64,000 nucleotides of DNA from Verrucomicrobia bacterium UBA3841 (GCA_002392765.1 DGHT01000043.1:1-64000), one strand, 5' to 3'; shown: positions 33,701-41,573, counted from the stretch's first letter. Numbers and translations: made by a program. Notes: generated from the sequence alone by a model not told the origin.

Positions 33701-36686
33701 CGCCCACAGGATTCCACTGCGTGGAGCTCGAAACTGTGAGAACTCCGCCATCTGCAACTACAAGCGAACCTGACGCGAAAGTCCGTTCCGTTGACGTAGA
33801 GCCTACCACGACGCGATTATTCGTGCCGGTGACCACAATAACACCAGCGAACTCAGATGCGTCGCCGGTGAAATAGAAGTTGCGGTTGCCGCTGCCACCC
33901 GTATTCACCGTAAAAGTGCCGGAGCCGGTAAGCTTGGCGGGGACGTAGAAAGCACCGCTGGAGTAATTACCATCGACCGTCCAGCCGCTGGAACCGATAT
34001 CGATGCATTTTACGGCATGAGGGGCGTCGTCAGGCTTGGTCTGGAAATAACTTGTGGTTCCATTGAGGCGGACCGTCGATTCCGCATTGCCGAAATTCTT
34101 GGCACTCCACACACCCATGTTGCAGTCGCGGAACTCAAACACGCCCGTCCATTTTGTGGAATCCGTGAGGCCGAGCGCCGTAGGCGCAGTAACGTTGCCG
34201 TGATTCGTGATGCCGGTGCGCACGAGCGTGCCGGAGCCTGTTACGGCATTGGTAATTGCATTGTCGGTAGAATACGCCAGCGTGCCTTTAATGCGGAATC
34301 CTACGCCCGTTGTCCACGTTTTGCCGGAAGCGATAGTAGCCGATGCGGTGCTCACAATCTCTATGGTGCCGCTTCCTTCTGTACCGTTGTTTGCTGCAGT
34401 ATTATCGCCCCCTAAACCGATTCGCTTACCTGTGACATGGAAAACGCCGGTAAAACCGGAAGCTTCTGTAAACGTGATTAACTGTCGACATCCTGTATTG
34501 CCGACATCATAGAATGTTCCAGTACCTTTGAGCGCACCAAACGTGGTCTTACGCCCGGAATAGCCATTGTTGTTGTACCAAGCGTAGTTGGTGCCATCAT
34601 CCTCAAGAATCAGAGTCCACGCCAATGTGCCGGTATCGCACCAGCCGCGAACATTGGTGAACTTGACGAACGAATTGGCATTGCCCCAGTTATTCATGAC
34701 ATTATTGTCGGCATTCCCACTGTCTGTTCCGATTACGCCGACTCTTGTGGTATCGCCGCCTGTCCCATAGTTCTTAATCCACACCGTGCCTGTCCAGTTG
34801 TCGGAATCAGTCCAACCTTTGTCAGTCGGGGGAACCTCGACGTCGTATATCGCCGTTCCTTTGCCGATCACGGTCGTCGCGGCAAGACGGGAAGAATTCA
34901 TCACAATAGCGGAGTTATTTTCGATTTCAAGGACATCGGTGGTGATTGTGCCCGTGCCATCAAGCGTGAGCGTTCCCGTGCCGCTGATGATGACCTTTTC
35001 ATATTCCTTGTCGGCATCGACCGTGTACGTCGTCGCACCTGTGACAGGTATGACGAGCTCCGTATCGCTTACAACGACTTCAACGACCTGGATGGCCGCG
35101 AAGCAACCACGGACGGAAGCGGAATTTGCCGTACCCACGCGATGCGCAACCATAGTGGCGGTCGAGCCGGAAAGAATGCCCGAAACAAGCGTGTTCACGC
35201 CCTCGGCGATCGCGTTGGCGCTGTTGCTTGCGCCAGAGTTGCCCCACGATGTGGTGCCGATCGCCTGGACGCCGTCAACATATGTGAAGTCCGTTCCATT
35301 GATTGTATCATAGCCGAACGGCAAATTGTCCGAATCAGTGGAATGATAGACGATCAAGCGGTAGTTGGCATAGGGAATGCCAGTAATGGTGACGGTCGGT
35401 GTAGCCGTGTTACTGCCCGTTGCGCCGCCTTCATCGACATAGCCATGTAACGGATTGCTGCCGGCGTCGAGACTGCTGCACTGGTGAACGCCCCGGTGTC
35501 CAGAAACCGTCACGCTCACGCCCGAAGCGGTAGAAGCAACGCCTGTGGAATCGATGGAGGCGACCGTGCTGAAGGTCCGCTCGGTGTTATCGTTGAGAAT
35601 CGTGAAGTTGTTCCAGGACATTCCCGGAACCGCATAACCGGAAAGACCCACTTCCCCTGCGGTCGTAAGGCCGTTGCCGTTCGTGAAATTGATGTTGATG
35701 GAAGGCGTGTAGCCCGTGACGGCACTCGGAGCGCCATCAACATAATAGAGGACGATGCCGTCCGTGCACTGGACGATTTCGCAGGTGCCGACCGCATCAT
35801 CAGCAGTGGTGAGCACAGAAGACGTGTTCGCAATAGTCGCGCCAGACTGGCGCACAGCCGTCACGCCGACAAGCTTCTTGAGCGTTGTGCCGTCGGTGTC
35901 ATAAACCTTGATAGCGGCGTCGGCGGTGAAGGTCTTTGTGGAGGAAGTGAAAGAAACGAGCGTCTTGGACGAGACCTGCGAAGTGCCTGTGAGCGTGACG
36001 TCGGCCTGTTTGATGACGTGAGCGCCGTTGCCTGTGACCGAGATGCCGGCATTGAATGCGACGCTACCCGTGCCAGTCAGGTAGTAGTGAAACGGCATTG
36101 ATGATCCATCGCCGTTACTGGAATCGGAAAGAGCCTCAGACCAAGCGATGCCACCCATTTTTGCGGAATATAGACTTAGTGGCGACGAGTTTACGAGCTT
36201 CGCATTGGCCATATGGCCAATTGTGCATTGAGATGTTCCATCAACGGTTATCCACATTGGCGTATTATTGCCCTGGAGCTTCTGGAGATTGTTCAGCTTG
36301 ACATTTGCGCCCTTATAGAGTCCCATCCTGAGATTCCAGCCCTCAACTGAAAGCCCGGCTGTTATATTAATGCTATTTACGCTGGCATCGAAGAGGATGG
36401 GATCCCACAGATTGCTATTTGTGACACCCGGGACAGCCGAGGGATTGGCACCTTCCGAATTTTGCCAGTACTGTGTGCCGTTCCAGATATGTGTCGTTCC
36501 AACGAACTTGTAGGTGTACGTTTCCTCTTTGCCGGTGACAGGGTTGGTCATTTTAAAACCTGCCCACGCCCCGCCGGCCGCGAGGGCGGCGAGCGCTGCG
36601 ACGGCGAGGCGCGTTGAAACGGCCTTGGGGAGATAACGGGCAATTTTCGCCCACCCCCCTGCGATTCTCTCGATTATGTTTTTCAT
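30705..36686 (-). CDS. Giant secreted beta-strand-repeat surface protein (autotransporter-like passenger)
   Basis: A 1993-residue exported protein. The N-terminus has a long basic lead (MKNIIERIAGGWAKIARYL) before the hydrophobic core and AWA cut site near residue 42, like the extended signals of type V secreted proteins. The body is rich in G, T, S, N and V and built of beta-strand repeats such as LTGSGTFTVNTGGSGNRNF, TLTLDGTGTITTDVLEI and VSGMFGGTGTLTGALTF. The C-terminal part has a domain near 1790-1900 (QRYTVGLRIDYGVQKFYVTI) and the segment CDNGLNYFESYALGLNP seen in PVC surface proteins. It ends FKAEIGIGAK, without the aromatic-ended barrel of classical autotransporters. AAGGGGGAAATGAC precedes the ATG. 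Likely an adhesin or cell-surface layer protein. Confidence 0.8.
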   Translation of the reverse strand: MKNIIERIAGGWAKIARYLPKAVSTRLAVAALAALAAGGAWAGFKMTNPVTGKEETYTYKFVGTTHIWNGTQYWQNSEGANPSAVPGVTNSNLWDPILFDASVNSINITAGLSVEGWNLRMGLYKGANVKLNNLQKLQGNNTPMWITVDGTSQCTIGHMANAKLVNSSPLSLYSAKMGGIAWSEALSDSSNGDGSSMPFHYYLTGTGSVAFNAGISVTGNGAHVIKQADVTLTGTSQVSSKTLVSFTSSTKTFTADAAIKVYDTDGTTLKKLVGVTAVRQSGATIANTSSVLTTADDAVGTCEIVQCTDGIVLYYVDGAPSAVTGYTPSININFTNGNGLTTAGEVGLSGYAVPGMSWNNFTILNDNTERTFSTVASIDSTGVASTASGVSVTVSGHRGVHQCSSLDAGSNPLHGYVDEGGATGSNTATPTVTITGIPYANYRLIVYHSTDSDNLPFGYDTINGTDFTYVDGVQAIGTTSWGNSGASNSANAIAEGVNTLVSGILSGSTATMVAHRVGTANSASVRGCFAAIQVVEVVVSDTELVIPVTGATTYTVDADKEYEKVIISGTGTLTLDGTGTITTDVLEIENNSAIVMNSSRLAATTVIGKGTAIYDVEVPPTDKGWTDSDNWTGTVWIKNYGTGGDTTRVGVIGTDSGNADNNVMNNWGNANSFVKFTNVRGWCDTGTLAWTLILEDDGTNYAWYNNNGYSGRKTTFGALKGTGTFYDVGNTGCRQLITFTEASGFTGVFHVTGKRIGLGGDNTAANNGTEGSGTIEIVSTASATIASGKTWTTGVGFRIKGTLAYSTDNAITNAVTGSGTLVRTGITNHGNVTAPTALGLTDSTKWTGVFEFRDCNMGVWSAKNFGNAESTVRLNGTTSYFQTKPDDAPHAVKCIDIGSSGWTVDGNYSSGAFYVPAKLTGSGTFTVNTGGSGNRNFYFTGDASEFAGVIVVTGTNNRVVVGSTSTERTFASGSLVVADGGVLTVSSSTQWNPVGGLFVDEGGVITLNGGALWTTAGITVDGTLKATGRGKWGGGTPMVINDTGILELTSTSSVDESNSNTYNYGNVTGTGTIKFNGTGYRGFPYTSPADTLSIVAEQTEGIVFRQDNKVIGSLSGTKNLRSDLGGYNKTLTIKQAKDGVWSGIFKGGDDRLATIVVAPGDSTTGTLTLAGTQDQANWTDALTVDGSVNLTGTWQGPVTVSGMFGGTGTLTGALTFNAGSTFKAFASDENGLAVSGTVTCPAEGKVTVDVSALKQTGTKVLMTASGLDDSTFALASGQSGKLSVDGNALKVSFSTYVASYGGKDYETIQEAIDAAVADNHTYEEVTILDPNATCPAGYYVDTENNNILAMCQAAIVKTDSSKVYFKTAQLAFDDIDEHILGNVIYDYFEVYTGAGVVVTVNPAKTAWSVLSVKVKCLNDATVDVTLASTEYELNEGDADANGIVTYTKSEKPTTYVWTGNTDNVWNKRANWAVGTASGATASRSPSSVDTAAVNGSASITVTTVSVAGLQVSGAVTFTGVQASITSASPITLGANDTISLTDVTLSPTPTTTVANSYVKLTGSTYSVATVQNASISDVTFEYYASYTNADVTATVGGAGTYTLTVQGKDYVADAGSAGTVTFENVDVSNTELGSGVAYTITATGAATGGTSGTSDQKKGTVVDGSGWMLYNKTATGVGSWTDGDGAAVTPVYGDNDYASFSGTNIYAATGVSTGDVVTVSTVVAFGGAANPAAAVDPEAQAALRINAGESGNTFQVYTAGPAWVDVGNNGLGAPEDEQRYTVGLRIDYGVQKFYVTIGKDETVYSLTNAAGVSGFDLAKGASGMRQVQYNGSGSFVSIEGANLLTGYMADVGTEGNVTNVAVSADFVSEYLAGEKASAVQALISPTAERTCDNGLNYFESYALGLNPTSKNDAPIVNAAPTSEGKIELSLTKANGDAITPAGNVDVDVAIKEGSNDVSGQTSGEGAGKTIVIDPASLGTGVHRFKAEIGIGAK

Positions 36687-36738
36687 GTCATTTCCCCCTT
36701 TGGTTGTTTGAATGGTTTGGTCGGTGGTTGAAAAATGG

Positions 36739-36843
36739 TTAAGTTTCCGTGTCGTCGATTTCTCTGTCTAGGAACTCGGTTGGCGTCAAGACGGGGATCT
36801 TTGCACTCAACGAAAACAAAACAGACATTATCTGGGTCGCCAT
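36739..36843 (-). CDS. Small open frame, 34 aa, in the surface-protein leader
   Basis: ATG 36841-36843 (minus) opens MATQIMSVLFSLSAKIPVL, then TPTEFLDREIDDTET, and stops at TAA 36739-36741. A strong GGAAAGGAAC ribosome site lies 5 nt upstream, nearly identical to that of the 64-aa frame. Its start overlaps the end of that frame by 16 nt and it ends 52 nt before the surface-protein start. Not recognised; the order suggests a coupled leader or a tiny structural gene. Confidence 0.4.
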   Translation of the reverse strand: MATQIMSVLFSLSAKIPVLTPTEFLDREIDDTET

Positions 36844-37022
36844 GTTTCCGTTCCTTTCCACCTGTACCTGTTGTTGCCGTTGCTTTCGGGTAAGTGGTTT
36901 AGATGCAACGCCACAGTAGTTGACTTGGCGATTGAGCGAGGACAGCCTTCTTCAAGGAACGACGAAAGAACACCCCAGGCCGCGAAACCGCCCGCGCGCA
37001 TTCCTTTGATCGATGTTTTCAT
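36828..37022 (-). CDS. Small open frame, 64 aa, upstream of the surface protein
   Basis: Begins MKTSIKGMRAGGFAAWGVLS with AGAAAGGAACG as a good ribosome site, and ends at TAA 36828-36830. The middle SSFLEEGCPRSIAKS and tail NGNNRYRWKGTETWRPR match no family I know, and there is no clear signal peptide. Its repeat of the GGAACGAAAC/GGAACGGAAAC pre-start sequence with the next small frame hints at a duplicated start region. It lies downstream of a structured RNA element and a promoter, in the transcript that leads to the giant surface protein. Confidence 0.4.
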   Translation of the reverse strand: MKTSIKGMRAGGFAAWGVLSSFLEEGCPRSIAKSTTVALHLNHLPESNGNNRYRWKGTETWRPR

Positions 37023-37103
37023 GTTTCGTTCCTTTCTTTAAGCTCTGCCGCTCGGCCGCCGGAACGAAAAAAGTAAACCTCTCTTTCGCATTTCACGCGA
37101 GGC

Positions 37104-37192
37104 CCTGAGAATGCCCTGATGGAAATACCAAGAGAGGAAGTGCGCTATGCACTTTCCCTGCCAAGGTATCGTCCATCATGAAATTTCTCAGG
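37104..37192 (-). ncRNA. Structured RNA element (long stem with internal loops) in the surface-protein leader
   Basis: Four stacked helices fold 89 nt: CCTGAGAA (37104-37111) with TTCTCAGG (37185-37192); TGATGGA (37117-37123) with TCCATCA (37172-37178); ATACC (37125-37129) with GGTAT (37165-37169); GGAAGTGC (37136-37143) with GCACTTTCC (37149-37157, one bulge) around a 5-nt loop. It lies between a promoter (37335-37364) and the small frames, in a leader of about 300 nt on the minus strand. The remaining 37193-37575 holds the promoter, a 41-bp direct repeat and no gene that I can support. Confidence 0.55.
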
Positions 37193-37334
37193 TTTCGCGC
37201 GACGACAGCTTTGCAGTTATGCAAATTGTTGCGTCCGGGGGTGGAAAAGAGTTGTCGCCTCGCACTAGCAAGACGTTGCTCTTGTCAGTTCCCGAACTAT
37301 ATCACTCCGGACGATTACCATCCAAAGTACTTGT

Positions 37335-37364
37335 ATTCTATCACATGTCCATCTAAAAAATCAA
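37335..37364 (-). promoter_or_regulatory. Promoter of the surface-protein leader
   Basis: TTGATT (37359-37364) and TAGAAT (37335-37340) on the minus strand, 18-bp spacer. Transcription would start near 37328, about 300 nt before the first small frame. Confidence 0.55.
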
Positions 37365-37385
37365 GAAGTAATTTTCCGGGGTGTG

Positions 37386-37426
37386 CATCTGCGTTTTTCG
37401 CCAGAGCCTATTTGTATCGGGAAACA
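37386..37426. repeat. 41-bp direct repeat, copy 1 (downstream of the DUF4143 gene)
   Basis: Begins CATCTGCGTTTTTCGCCAGA and ends ATTTGTATCGGGAAACA. It matches 38902-38942 with four differences; the pair brackets the DUF4143 ATPase gene in the same orientation. Confidence 0.85.
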
Positions 37427-37575
37427 ACTAGAACAGCCGGTAAAAACAAGTTGTTTCAACTATGTTGTTTCCGATCACCAGAAGGAGAGGCGGTGAATTA
37501 AGGAGATGCACCCATTTTTTTGGTGGGCGCAACGGGTCTGCGGCCGGACTAAATACGGGATGGAAGGACGTCGCC

Positions 37576-38811
37576 CTACAGAAGGTTCCACGGAATCGCC
37601 CAAGTGCCGTCATCGAGCTTGTAGGCGTCGCCGCCGGCGTAGATGATCGCGCCCGTAGCCGCAGAAGTTCCGTATGTCTCCCGAAACGCGCGGATGCCCC
37701 TCATATCGTATGCGTTCAGAGAGTCCTTGCACTTGACCTCGAACGGATGGAGTCGTCCGTCGATTTCGAGTACATTGTCAACCTCCGCTCCCGCGTCTGT
37801 CCTCCAATGATAGTGTCCAACGGTTCCGGCAAAGGGGAACAATGCTTTCCTTATTTCGTTTCCCACAAAAGTTTCAAACATCGCTCCCCGTTGCGGCGCC
37901 GAAAGAATCGCCTCCGGCGATGACAACCTCAGCAGATGGGCCATGATGCCAGTGTCTGACAAAAGTCCTTTCGGCTTTCCGCAGATTCTTTTTATCGCAT
38001 TCCCCTTTAGCGGCGGAAGCTCATGCCACTGGAACGTCGCCTTGAGAATGGACAGCCACTTCTCGGCCGTTGCTGGAGCAATGCCAATTTCCCGACCGAG
38101 TTGCGCCCTATTCACGACCTGGCCGGACAAAGCCGCGCAGAGAGAGATAAACCGGGCGAATTTGTCCACATCCTCCACGCGCCCGGCGATTCTGACGTCC
38201 CTCTCCAGATACGTTAGAATGTAAGATGAATGATAACGCCCAACCTGCCTGACCGGAAACCGCACGGCATCCGGCAAACTTCCACGCCAAAGAACTTCCA
38301 TAAGCGAGCCGCCTGCCGTATTTTCACGGAATTGTGCTGAATCCCAGACACCCCCGTTATTCAAAAACCGTGTCAGCAACGGGATCGTTTCACCCACGGA
38401 ACGGCTGCGTTCCGAAACAGAGTACGACTCCAATTCAAACACTGTCACTCGACCCGCCATGCTTTCCGCAACCTGTTTAAGCAACAATGGGTTCTGCGAT
38501 CCGGTCAGCAAATACCGGACTGCATTCCCACCTGCATCCATTCGTCTTTTCAGTGCTGGAAATAATTCTGGAGCATATTGCACTTCATCAAGTATCACCG
38601 GCGTCTCTATACTTTCGAGGAAAAGGTCCGGACTGCTTCTTGCCTGCATGATGTCGCGGACAGGATCAAATGTTATGACGCGAAAATCAGGGAAAAGGTG
38701 ACGCAACAAAGTGGTCTTGCCTACCTGGCGAGCACCAATAACAAGAATTGCCTTTGAAAATTCAAAAGAATTCTTTATTTCCCGCTCGATATTGCGTATA
38801 TTGTATTCCAT
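37576..38811 (-). CDS. ATP-binding protein, AAA_14 plus DUF4143
   Basis: A 411-residue protein with an N-terminal AAA_14 ATPase domain: Walker A VIGARQVGKTTLLRHLF near 24-40, Walker B ETPVILDEVQYAPELF near 69-84, sensor YLLTGSQNPLLL near 99-110. The DUF4143 C-terminal half has TYLERDVRIAGRVEDVDKF, a winged-helix-like stretch IGIAPATAEKWLSIL, and the restriction-like end FETFVGNEIRKALFP, WRTDAGAEVDNVLEIDG, FEVKCKD. The role is unknown; relatives are abundant, often strain-variable, and have been discussed as defence or mobile-cargo genes. Direct repeats of 41 bp flank the gene. Confidence 0.88.
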   Translation of the reverse strand: MEYNIRNIEREIKNSFEFSKAILVIGARQVGKTTLLRHLFPDFRVITFDPVRDIMQARSSPDLFLESIETPVILDEVQYAPELFPALKRRMDAGGNAVRYLLTGSQNPLLLKQVAESMAGRVTVFELESYSVSERSRSVGETIPLLTRFLNNGGVWDSAQFRENTAGGSLMEVLWRGSLPDAVRFPVRQVGRYHSSYILTYLERDVRIAGRVEDVDKFARFISLCAALSGQVVNRAQLGREIGIAPATAEKWLSILKATFQWHELPPLKGNAIKRICGKPKGLLSDTGIMAHLLRLSSPEAILSAPQRGAMFETFVGNEIRKALFPFAGTVGHYHWRTDAGAEVDNVLEIDGRLHPFEVKCKDSLNAYDMRGIRAFRETYGTSAATGAIIYAGGDAYKLDDGTWAIPWNLL

Positions 38812-38843
38812 CGCTCTTCTTCTGTAAAATGAAAGTACATTGA

Positions 38844-38873
38844 ATTATATCATATTCAGTTTATGTTTTGCAA
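38844..38873 (-). promoter_or_regulatory. Promoter of the DUF4143 gene
   Basis: TTGCAA (38868-38873) and TATAAT (38844-38849) on the minus strand, 18-bp spacer. It leaves a leader of roughly 25-30 nt with a purine-rich AGAAGAAGAG site before the ATG. Confidence 0.65.
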
Positions 38874-38901
38874 GCCACTTTTCATGTGGTGCATTTTTTC
38901 A

Positions 38902-38942
38902 CATCTGCGTTTTTAGCTAGAGCATATTTGTATCGGGAAACA
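38902..38942. repeat. 41-bp direct repeat, copy 2 (upstream of the DUF4143 gene)
   Basis: Begins CATCTGCGTTTTTAGCTAGA and ends ATTTGTATCGGGAAACA. See copy 1 at 37386. Confidence 0.85.
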
Positions 38943-39003
38943 AATACAGGTTTAGACATATTGACCGGAATCTGCAATTGCCTTTGGCGGGCAATCGCTC
39001 AAA

Positions 39004-40764
39004 TCACTCCGGCAGATCGAACCAGTTGTAGCCCGAGTTGCCGCAGACCTCGACGACGGTCGCGGCGATCGGATGGTTCCAGCCGGGACGGCGGGCGAGC
39101 GCCTTCTTGTACGCGTACGCCTGATCTACGGTCTCCGCGTCCGGCTCGGAACGTCCGAGTACATTACCCTTCCCGGCAGCCGCGTTCGTGAAATACTTGA
39201 ACTCGATGACCATCGCAGGCCTGGCGGAGCCGGGCTTCGGAATCGCAAGGAAGTCGCATCGGCCTTCGGAAGAATTGTACTCCGTCTCGAAAGAATAATA
39301 TGGAGCAAGCCAGTCGAGACAGCGCGAGGTGAACGTGGTGCGGAAGAAGTTCTCGTTCATCTTGTCGAACGCCTGCGCCGGGATGCGCGCCTTCACGTAG
39401 TGCAGCCAGTAGGCGTCGAAAAGCGCCTTCCACGTGCCGTCTGCAAGCGCGAGCGACTCGACGGCGTCGCCGAAGGCTCTGCGCGCCTCGTCGACGTTCG
39501 TGACCTCGGAAAGCTCGTCGTAATAGTCGACGAACATGTTCTTGATCGTCAGGTTGGGGATGTCGAGGCGGAACGGACTCCGGAACGTGAGAAGTCCGAG
39601 ATAGTAGAGCGCATACGGAAAGAACTCCTTCGAAAAGAACTTGGCGCGCCCGAACTTCGCGGAGAGCCCTCCAGGGTCCGCGCGCTCGCCCTCGCCGCGT
39701 TCAACGTAGGCGCGGACCTTCTCCAGGGCATTCGCGTTTGTCTGCGCGAGGCGGCGGAACCAGCCGACGTCGGTGCGCACGTTCGCGTCGATGACGAGCG
39801 ACGGCTGCCTGCCCTTGTTGGACACGAAGTTGAAGAGGTACCAGTTGCAGATTGTAGAGTTGTAAAGCGGCTCCGCGTCAGGCACGAAGCAGTACCCGTC
39901 GTAGAACGCCTTGAGATCCGCAAGCACCGCTTCCCGGTTGGAACGATCAAAGCCATGTTCCGCGTAGATGTCATCCACATACCGCTCGACCTGGGCCTGC
40001 GTGAAGCCAGCGAGGTTCAGAAGTTCCGAATTGAGGCTCACGACCGTTCCGACGTTGAATCCACTCGAGAGGTCGTCAAGCGTGATCGGAAGTACGCCCG
40101 TGAAGTACGTGCGTCCGACCGTTCCGTCAGCAAGCCCCGCCTTCAAGGACTTGAAGAAGGCCTTGAGGAACGACTCCCGCGCCGCGTCGCCCTTCGCATC
40201 GTGCCCGCAAACGGCGTTGTACTCGATGTCGCGGCCGGACACGACAAGCTCGTTCGTGAAGTTGTCGTATTCGTCGATGATTACGTACAGGGGCGGAAGA
40301 CTGTTCTCCCGGATGACCTCGCGGACCTTGTCGATGCATTCCGCGGGGGCTGTGGCCGTCTTGACCCCGCTCCAATCGGCAAGTTCCCTGTATTTGACTG
40401 TCAAGTAGTTGACGGCGCCTTTGACATTGCTCCAAAAGCGATTTTCAATCTCCGCGAGCGTCCCGACCTGAATGGTGGAGAAGTCCAACTGGAGAACAAG
40501 GAACGAGTTCCTGAGCGGCGTCGGATTGCGCCCTATGTCCATCTTGCCGAACAGCTCGTCGAAACGGTCTTTGAGGTTGATATCGTAGTAGTGCGCGAGC
40601 ATCGAGCAGACAACCGACTTGCCGAACCGCTTGGGACGGAGGAATACAGGCGTCTTGATTGCCTCAAGTTCGCGGATATAGCCGGTGTTGTCCACGACAA
40701 AACATTCGCGGACAAGTTCCGCCCAGTTCATTACGCCATACGGTATCTTGCGCTTTTTTTCCAT
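39004..40764 (-). CDS. AAA-ATPase-like protein with PD-(D/E)XK nuclease domain, second copy
   Basis: A 586-residue relative of the protein at 28919. The start IPYGVMNWAELVRECFVVDN leads to a Walker A variant RPKRFGKSVVCSML near 44-57 and a Walker B YVIIDEYDNFTNEL near 165-178. A central helical region contains LKAFYDGYCFVPDAEPLYN. The C-terminal nuclease signature reads YNSSEGRCDFLAIPK, then MVIEFKYFTNA (D...E-x-K) near 510-535. ATG 40762-40764 was chosen over the upstream ATG at 40800 because the -10 box ends 7 nt before it and the longer frame would contain the promoter. Function is unknown, as for the other member. Confidence 0.85.
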   Translation of the reverse strand: MEKKRKIPYGVMNWAELVRECFVVDNTGYIRELEAIKTPVFLRPKRFGKSVVCSMLAHYYDINLKDRFDELFGKMDIGRNPTPLRNSFLVLQLDFSTIQVGTLAEIENRFWSNVKGAVNYLTVKYRELADWSGVKTATAPAECIDKVREVIRENSLPPLYVIIDEYDNFTNELVVSGRDIEYNAVCGHDAKGDAARESFLKAFFKSLKAGLADGTVGRTYFTGVLPITLDDLSSGFNVGTVVSLNSELLNLAGFTQAQVERYVDDIYAEHGFDRSNREAVLADLKAFYDGYCFVPDAEPLYNSTICNWYLFNFVSNKGRQPSLVIDANVRTDVGWFRRLAQTNANALEKVRAYVERGEGERADPGGLSAKFGRAKFFSKEFFPYALYYLGLLTFRSPFRLDIPNLTIKNMFVDYYDELSEVTNVDEARRAFGDAVESLALADGTWKALFDAYWLHYVKARIPAQAFDKMNENFFRTTFTSRCLDWLAPYYSFETEYNSSEGRCDFLAIPKPGSARPAMVIEFKYFTNAAAGKGNVLGRSEPDAETVDQAYAYKKALARRPGWNHPIAATVVEVCGNSGYNWFDLPE

Positions 40765-40771
40765 GCCGCAT

Positions 40772-40800
40772 ATTATAGCAAATTCCGCCAATGTCCGCAA
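40772..40800 (-). promoter_or_regulatory. Leaderless promoter of the second AAA-ATPase gene
   Basis: TTGCGG (40795-40800), 17-bp spacer, TATAAT (40772-40777), then exactly 7 nt to ATG 40764. The geometry is the same as at 30489-30517. Confidence 0.75.
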
Positions 40801-40886
40801 TGTCCCGTTTCAGGACACGCTTATGTAGCAAAAAATGCCGATTTCGCGCCATTTCATGGCGGGAATGTCTGATATGGATGTTTCCG

Positions 40887-41573
40887 CTACGCGCGATATG
40901 CGTAGCCCGCGCCGCGTGCGCCGGTTATCCTGTTCGAAAAATCGCCCAGCTTCGCCTTGAGCCTGCTGACAAGCGTACGGATAGCCCTGACATCCCCGAC
41001 ATATCCGTCGCCGCGCAGCTCTGAGAAGATTTCCTCCGGCGTAAAAAACCTGCCGGGGCTTTCCGTGAGCATTCTGAAAAGCATCGCCTCGGACTTGGAG
41101 AGCGCGCTCACTGTCCCGCCCGCCGACACCGTCATGCGCGCGGGGTCGAATTCGATTCCCTCGAGATGACGCTCGCGGCGTTCCAGCCGCCGCGCGAACG
41201 CGTCCGACCTTCTCAAGGCCGCCCCGATCCTCGCGACGAACTCCTCCGGACTCTGCGTCTTGGATATGTAGTCGTCCGCCCCGAATCCGAACGCCATCAC
41301 CTTGGTCTCTTCGGTCGGCGCGGCCGTAAAGAAAAGAACAGGCGCGAGAGAATCCAATCTGCGGATCGCCGCGCATGCGGACAATCCGTCCATCACCGGC
41401 ATCATCACGTCGAGAAGCACGAGATCCGGCCTTGACCGGCCGAAGGATTCCACAGCCTCTTTCCCGTTGCGCACGGCTTCGACGATATATCCGTGCGGCT
41501 CCAGAAGCGCGCAATACGCGCGGCGGATCGACAATTCGTCGTCCGCGAGGAGTATTCTCCTGCGCTGTATCAT
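40887..41573 (-). CDS. OmpR-type response regulator
   Basis: A 228-residue two-domain regulator. The receiver has the acidic pair LLADDE near 8-13, the phospho-acceptor Asp55 in LVLLDVMMPVMDG, Thr in LFFTAAP and Lys in YISKTQ. The output is a winged helix (ALSKSEAMLFRMLTESPG, RAIRTLVSRLKAKLG, ending GAGYAYRA). ATG 41571-41573 overlaps the kinase stop as ATGA. It is the last gene of a six-gene coupled run that also holds a histidine kinase and an NtrC-type regulator; which kinase phosphorylates it is unknown. Confidence 0.9.
   Translation of the reverse strand: MIQRRRILLADDELSIRRAYCALLEPHGYIVEAVRNGKEAVESFGRSRPDLVLLDVMMPVMDGLSACAAIRRLDSLAPVLFFTAAPTEETKVMAFGFGADDYISKTQSPEEFVARIGAALRRSDAFARRLERRERHLEGIEFDPARMTVSAGGTVSALSKSEAMLFRMLTESPGRFFTPEEIFSELRGDGYVGDVRAIRTLVSRLKAKLGDFSNRITGARGAGYAYRA

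Noticed and set aside
30705..36686. A classical autotransporter with a C-terminal beta-barrel
   Set aside because: The last 300 residues do not show the alternating barrel strands or the terminal aromatic residue; only passenger-like repeats and a PVC-type C-terminal segment are visible.
39073..40872. A 599-residue plus-strand open frame
   Set aside because: It is the antisense shadow of the AAA-ATPase gene, which has clear Walker and nuclease motifs and its own promoter on the minus strand.
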